Source of the DNA: JAQBGV01 sp032128395
GTDB taxonomy: Bacteria > Planctomycetota > UBA8108 > UBA1146
Direction of reading: 5' to 3'
DNA length: 8,136 nucleotides
Assembly: GCA_032128395.1 (NCBI GenBank)
Contig: JAQBGV010000188.1
Span: 1 to 8,136 of the forward strand
Both the position numbers and the translations under genes were made by a program. The notes under the pieces are model-generated. The model had not been told where the DNA came from. It made no database searches and worked only from the letters and a program-made list of their open reading frames with translations. How positions within the stretch are numbered: position 1 is the first letter of the stretch; the number at the start of each line of letters is the position of its first letter. Positions 6,042-8,136 of the stretch are shown here, piece by piece.

Positions 6042-7393
6042 AGAGCCTGCCCTTGTCCCGCCGCACCGTCCTTCGTGGGCTCGGCACGGCGATCGCGCTC
6101 CCCTGGCTCGAGGCGATGACCCCGCTCACGCGTCTCCGCGGCGCGCTCATCGCCGGCGAACCGACCCGACCGCTCCGCTTCGCGTTTCTCTTCTTCCCGA
6201 ACGGCACCCACTTCGACGACTGGGCGCCGACCGGAGAAGGGCGCGACGTCGTGCTTCCGTCGCTCCTCGAACCGATCGCGCGGCACAAGGAGAACATCCT
6301 GTTTCTGCGCGGACTCTCCCACAAGAACGCCGGCGCGCTCGGCGATGGACCCGGCGACCACGCGCGATCCGCGGCTTGCTACCTGACCGGCGCGCACCCG
6401 TTCAAGACCCCGGGGGCGGACATCCATTGCGGCATTTCGGTCGATCAGATGATCGCGGGGACCATCGGTCGCGAGACGATCTTTCCGTCGCTCCAACTCG
6501 GGATCGAAGGAGGGCGGCAGTCGGGGCAGTGCGACTCGGGGTATGCGTGCGCATACTCGAACCACATCTCCTGGGCCGACCCTCACACTCCGCTCGCGAA
6601 CGAGATCGACCCGCGGCAACTCCTCGACCGGCTCTTCCTCCGCGGCCCATCCGCGGAGACGGCTCGCGCACGGGATGAGCGACTCATCGCCCGCCGGAGC
6701 ATCCTCGACTTCGTCCGCGAGGATGCCCGCCGTATCGAGCAGACACTCGGCGTCCGCGACCGACGCAAGCTCGACGCCTACCTCACCGGGATTCGCGAGA
6801 TCGAACGGCGCATCGAGGAAGCGGAACGCCTCTCGGAACTCGAGGCCCGCGGCGAAGGGATCGACGTCCCCGACCGGATTCCGCGCGACTACACCGAGCA
6901 CGTGAAATTGCAGTTCGAGCTGATGTTGCTCGCGTTCCGACTCGATCTCACCCGCGTCGTGACCTTCATGATCGCGAACGAGGGGAGCAATCGCCCCTTC
7001 CCGAACCTCGACATCCGAGGGGGCCATCACTCGCTCTCCCATCACCAGGGAGAGGAATCGAAGGTCGATGCGATCAAACGGATCAATCGCTTCCAGAACG
7101 AGCTCTTCGCCCACTTGCTCGACCGGATGCAGGAGACCGACGACGAGGGGACGCCTCTCCTCGACTCGAGTCTGGTCCTGTGGGGAGGCGCGATCCGCGA
7201 CGGCAACCGGCACGACCATCACGACTTGCCGGTGCTCCTCGCCGGCCGCGGAAACGGCGCGGTGGAGCCGGGACGGATCGTTCGGACCCCGGATCACACG
7301 CCGCTCTGTGATCTCTTCCTGAAGATGACCCACCTCGCAGGGGGCGACGCGAAGTCCTTCGGAGACTCGCAAGGACCGCTGTCGCTCGGGTGA
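6038..7393 (+). CDS. DUF1552 exported protein with HXXSHH motif
   Basis: The 451-residue protein has a twin-arginine-type signal (SRRTVLRGLG, 7-16, then a hydrophobic stretch to about 23), so it may fold in the cytoplasm before export by Tat. It matches DUF1552 along its length: FLFFPNGTHFDDWAP (50-64) near the start; DHARSAACYLTGAHP (107-121); IFPSLQLG (148-155); the planctomycete HXXSHH motif as HSLSHH (331-336); and DGNRHDHHDLPVLLAG (388-403) near the end. The His-rich motifs suggest metal binding. Resemblance of the last motif to the alkaline-phosphatase-like DUF1501 group is an impression, not proof. DUF1552 genes nearly always follow DUF1592-type cytochromes, and here the ATG overlaps the cytochrome stop, so the two probably form one functional unit. 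The enzymatic activity is not established. All expected motifs are intact, and TGA ends the gene at 7391-7393. Confidence 0.92.
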   Translation: MKSLPLSRRTVLRGLGTAIALPWLEAMTPLTRLRGALIAGEPTRPLRFAFLFFPNGTHFDDWAPTGEGRDVVLPSLLEPIARHKENILFLRGLSHKNAGALGDGPGDHARSAACYLTGAHPFKTPGADIHCGISVDQMIAGTIGRETIFPSLQLGIEGGRQSGQCDSGYACAYSNHISWADPHTPLANEIDPRQLLDRLFLRGPSAETARARDERLIARRSILDFVREDARRIEQTLGVRDRRKLDAYLTGIREIERRIEEAERLSELEARGEGIDVPDRIPRDYTEHVKLQFELMLLAFRLDLTRVVTFMIANEGSNRPFPNLDIRGGHHSLSHHQGEESKVDAIKRINRFQNELFAHLLDRMQETDDEGTPLLDSSLVLWGGAIRDGNRHDHHDLPVLLAGRGNGAVEPGRIVRTPDHTPLCDLFLKMTHLAGGDAKSFGDSQGPLSLG

Positions 7394-7546
7394 CGACCCT
7401 TCCGTCGCCGCTTGAAGTCTGGAGTCTGGAGTCGCCGCGGTCATAATGTCCCCGTGAGCGATTCTGGGTGTGGCTCGGTCGCTCTCCCCACCTCATCTCG
7501 TGTTCGGACGAAGCAGATTCGATCCGAATCGGAACGGAGCGGACGG

Positions 7547-8136
7547 ATGCCCCACCGATCTCATCTCCTCATCTGGATCACTCTCGTCGCCGGAACGGTG
7601 GCCCTCGCGGCCTCGCCGACCGTGGCCCAGTCTTCGGCATCACAGTCTTCGGCGTCGCAGCCATCCGCGGAGGAGCAAGCGGCGTACATCCGCTCCCACT
7701 ACACGAAGTACGAGTATCAGATCCCGATGCGGGACGGTGTGCGACTCTTCACCGCGGTGTACGTCCCGAGCGTCGGCGAGGAAGATGTTCCGATCGAATC
7801 CGAAGCATCAAGGACTCTCCACACGCTGCATCCACGCCCGGACTTATATGGACCCGGCCACGGGTGGACGCCGCGCTACTCGTCGCAGCCCGTCCTCCGC
7901 AGTAGCTCTGCTACGGAGGATGGAGGCGCGACGAAGGAGACTGCTTTGCGCGAAAGTGCAACCCAACTTGGGAATCTGACTTGCAGGGCTTGGGAAGCCC
8001 ATATCCCTTGTGGATCTTCGACTGATGAGCAACGAAGCCAGGCGGCCTTTGGCCCATCAACCCTCCGGGCGGCGGGTCTTTTGGCCGTGGGCGGCGTTGG
8101 CTCGGTCCTTACAGCCCACGGCGGGGATGCGCCGAC
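7547..8136 (+). CDS. N-terminal part of a secreted S15/CocE-type hydrolase, apparently interrupted
   Basis: ATG 7547 is supported by GGAG (7536-7539) seven bases upstream. Residues 1-27 form a signal peptide (core about 8-22, TVA before the cut). A short Ser/Gln linker follows (28-39, a twofold QSSAS repeat from CAGTCTTCGGC). Residues 45-74 (AAYIRSHYTKYEYQIPMRDG, then VRLFTAVYVP) are a clear start of the Xaa-Pro dipeptidyl-peptidase/CocE alpha-beta hydrolase family, in which MRDGVRL opens the catalytic domain. The expected next part (YPILLTRTPYS-like, then the Ser-Asp-His triad) is absent from all three plus frames. After codon 74, about position 7768, the frame stays open to the window end but encodes unrelated residues, with lower GC and palindromic DNA. 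I read this as a broken gene with only its first 74 or so codons native. An unusual fusion or an assembly join is also possible. Confidence 0.6.
   Translation, partial: MPHRSHLLIWITLVAGTVALAASPTVAQSSASQSSASQPSAEEQAAYIRSHYTKYEYQIPMRDGVRLFTAVYVPSVGEEDVPIESEASRTLHTLHPRPDLYGPGHGWTPRYSSQPVLRSSSATEDGGATKETALRESATQLGNLTCRAWEAHIPCGSSTDEQRSQAAFGPSTLRAAGLLAVGGVGSVLTAHGGDAP
7880..7934. repeat. 55-base imperfect palindrome inside the inserted segment
   Basis: The outer arms TCGTCGC (7880-7886) and GCGACGA (7928-7934) are perfectly complementary. The inner arms TCCTCCG and TAGC pair with GCTACGGAGGA around a TCT loop, with CAG bulged on the left side and unpaired bases between inner and outer stems. This is too symmetric for coding sequence and typical of a structured mobile or regulatory element. 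Confidence 0.75.
8084..8122. repeat. 9-base perfect inverted repeat with 21-base spacer
   Basis: GCCGTGGGC (8084-8092) and GCCCACGGC (8114-8122) are exact reverse complements. They may form a stem in RNA, or be part of an element end. They lie close to the window edge, so any larger structure would be cut off. Confidence 0.6.

Larger units (their letters stand above)
7790..8136. mobile_element. Unidentified inserted sequence in the hydrolase gene (boundaries approximate)
   Basis: The segment replaces the expected hydrolase coding sequence. A hand count over 7941-8040 gives 53 G or C in 100 bases, well below the genes to the left. It contains a 55-base palindrome (7880-7934) and a perfect 9-base inverted repeat (8084-8122). 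No protein family is recognisable in any frame. The left edge lies somewhere between 7768 and 7880, and the right edge is outside the window, so terminal repeats and target duplication cannot be seen. It could be the non-coding end of an insertion sequence or a repeated non-autonomous element. Confidence 0.4.

Noticed and set aside
7417..7434. Short AGTCTGG tandem repeat after the DUF1552 gene
   Set aside because: Only two full units and part of a third; too short to separate from chance and without a plausible structure.
5660..7444. Long minus-strand open frame opposite the cytochrome and DUF1552 genes
   Set aside because: It mirrors two well-supported plus-strand genes. Long antisense frames are expected in GC-rich coding DNA, and the translation has no recognisable domain.
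7412..7447. Promoter for the hydrolase gene (TTGAAG at 7412 and CATAAT at 7442)
   Set aside because: The boxes are 24 bases apart, too far for a normal sigma-70 promoter, and no better -35 lies at 16-18 bases from CATAAT.

Overview
The window is GC-rich DNA (41 of 60 bases are G or C in one hand-counted stretch at 4081-4140). It probably comes from a planctomycete or a close relative. The main evidence is a translationally coupled pair: a planctomycete-type cytochrome c protein (PSCyt1, DUF1587, DUF1595, DUF1592, DUF1588 and DUF1585 modules) followed by a DUF1552 protein with the HXXSHH motif. A small secreted protein at the left edge carries two dockerin-like calcium-binding repeats of a kind common in high-GC planctomycete genomes. 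The same families also occur in Verrucomicrobia, Acidobacteria and Myxococcota, so the phylum call is likely but not certain.

Layout from left to right. Positions 1-340 (minus) hold the start of the secreted dockerin-repeat protein, cut by the window edge. Positions 507-1352 (minus) encode a family 2 glycosyltransferase. After a divergent gap, 1579-3351 (plus) encodes an RhlE-type DEAD-box RNA helicase with a long basic, repeat-rich tail. Positions 3352-3743 have no gene. They hold a GC hairpin just after the helicase and then a compact repeat cluster: two copies of a 57-bp repeat and three copies of a 32-bp imperfect palindrome in mixed orientation, resembling REP/BIME elements. The last palindrome lies just before the ribosome binding site of the cytochrome gene. 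Positions 3744-6041 and 6038-7393 (plus) are the cytochrome c and DUF1552 genes, overlapping by ATGA. From 7547 (plus) a secreted S15/CocE-type hydrolase begins, but its similarity stops after about 74 codons. The rest of the window has lower GC and strong palindromes, as if another element had inserted into the gene.

The cytochrome and DUF1552 proteins both carry export signals (Sec and Tat-like) and very likely act together outside the cytoplasmic membrane; the biochemical role of this pair is not established. The helicase and glycosyltransferase look like ordinary chromosomal genes. The least ordinary parts are the intergenic repeat cluster (3421-3708) and the interrupted hydrolase gene with its palindromic insert (about 7769-8136). 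I saw no CRISPR array, tRNA, rRNA or recognisable defence system.
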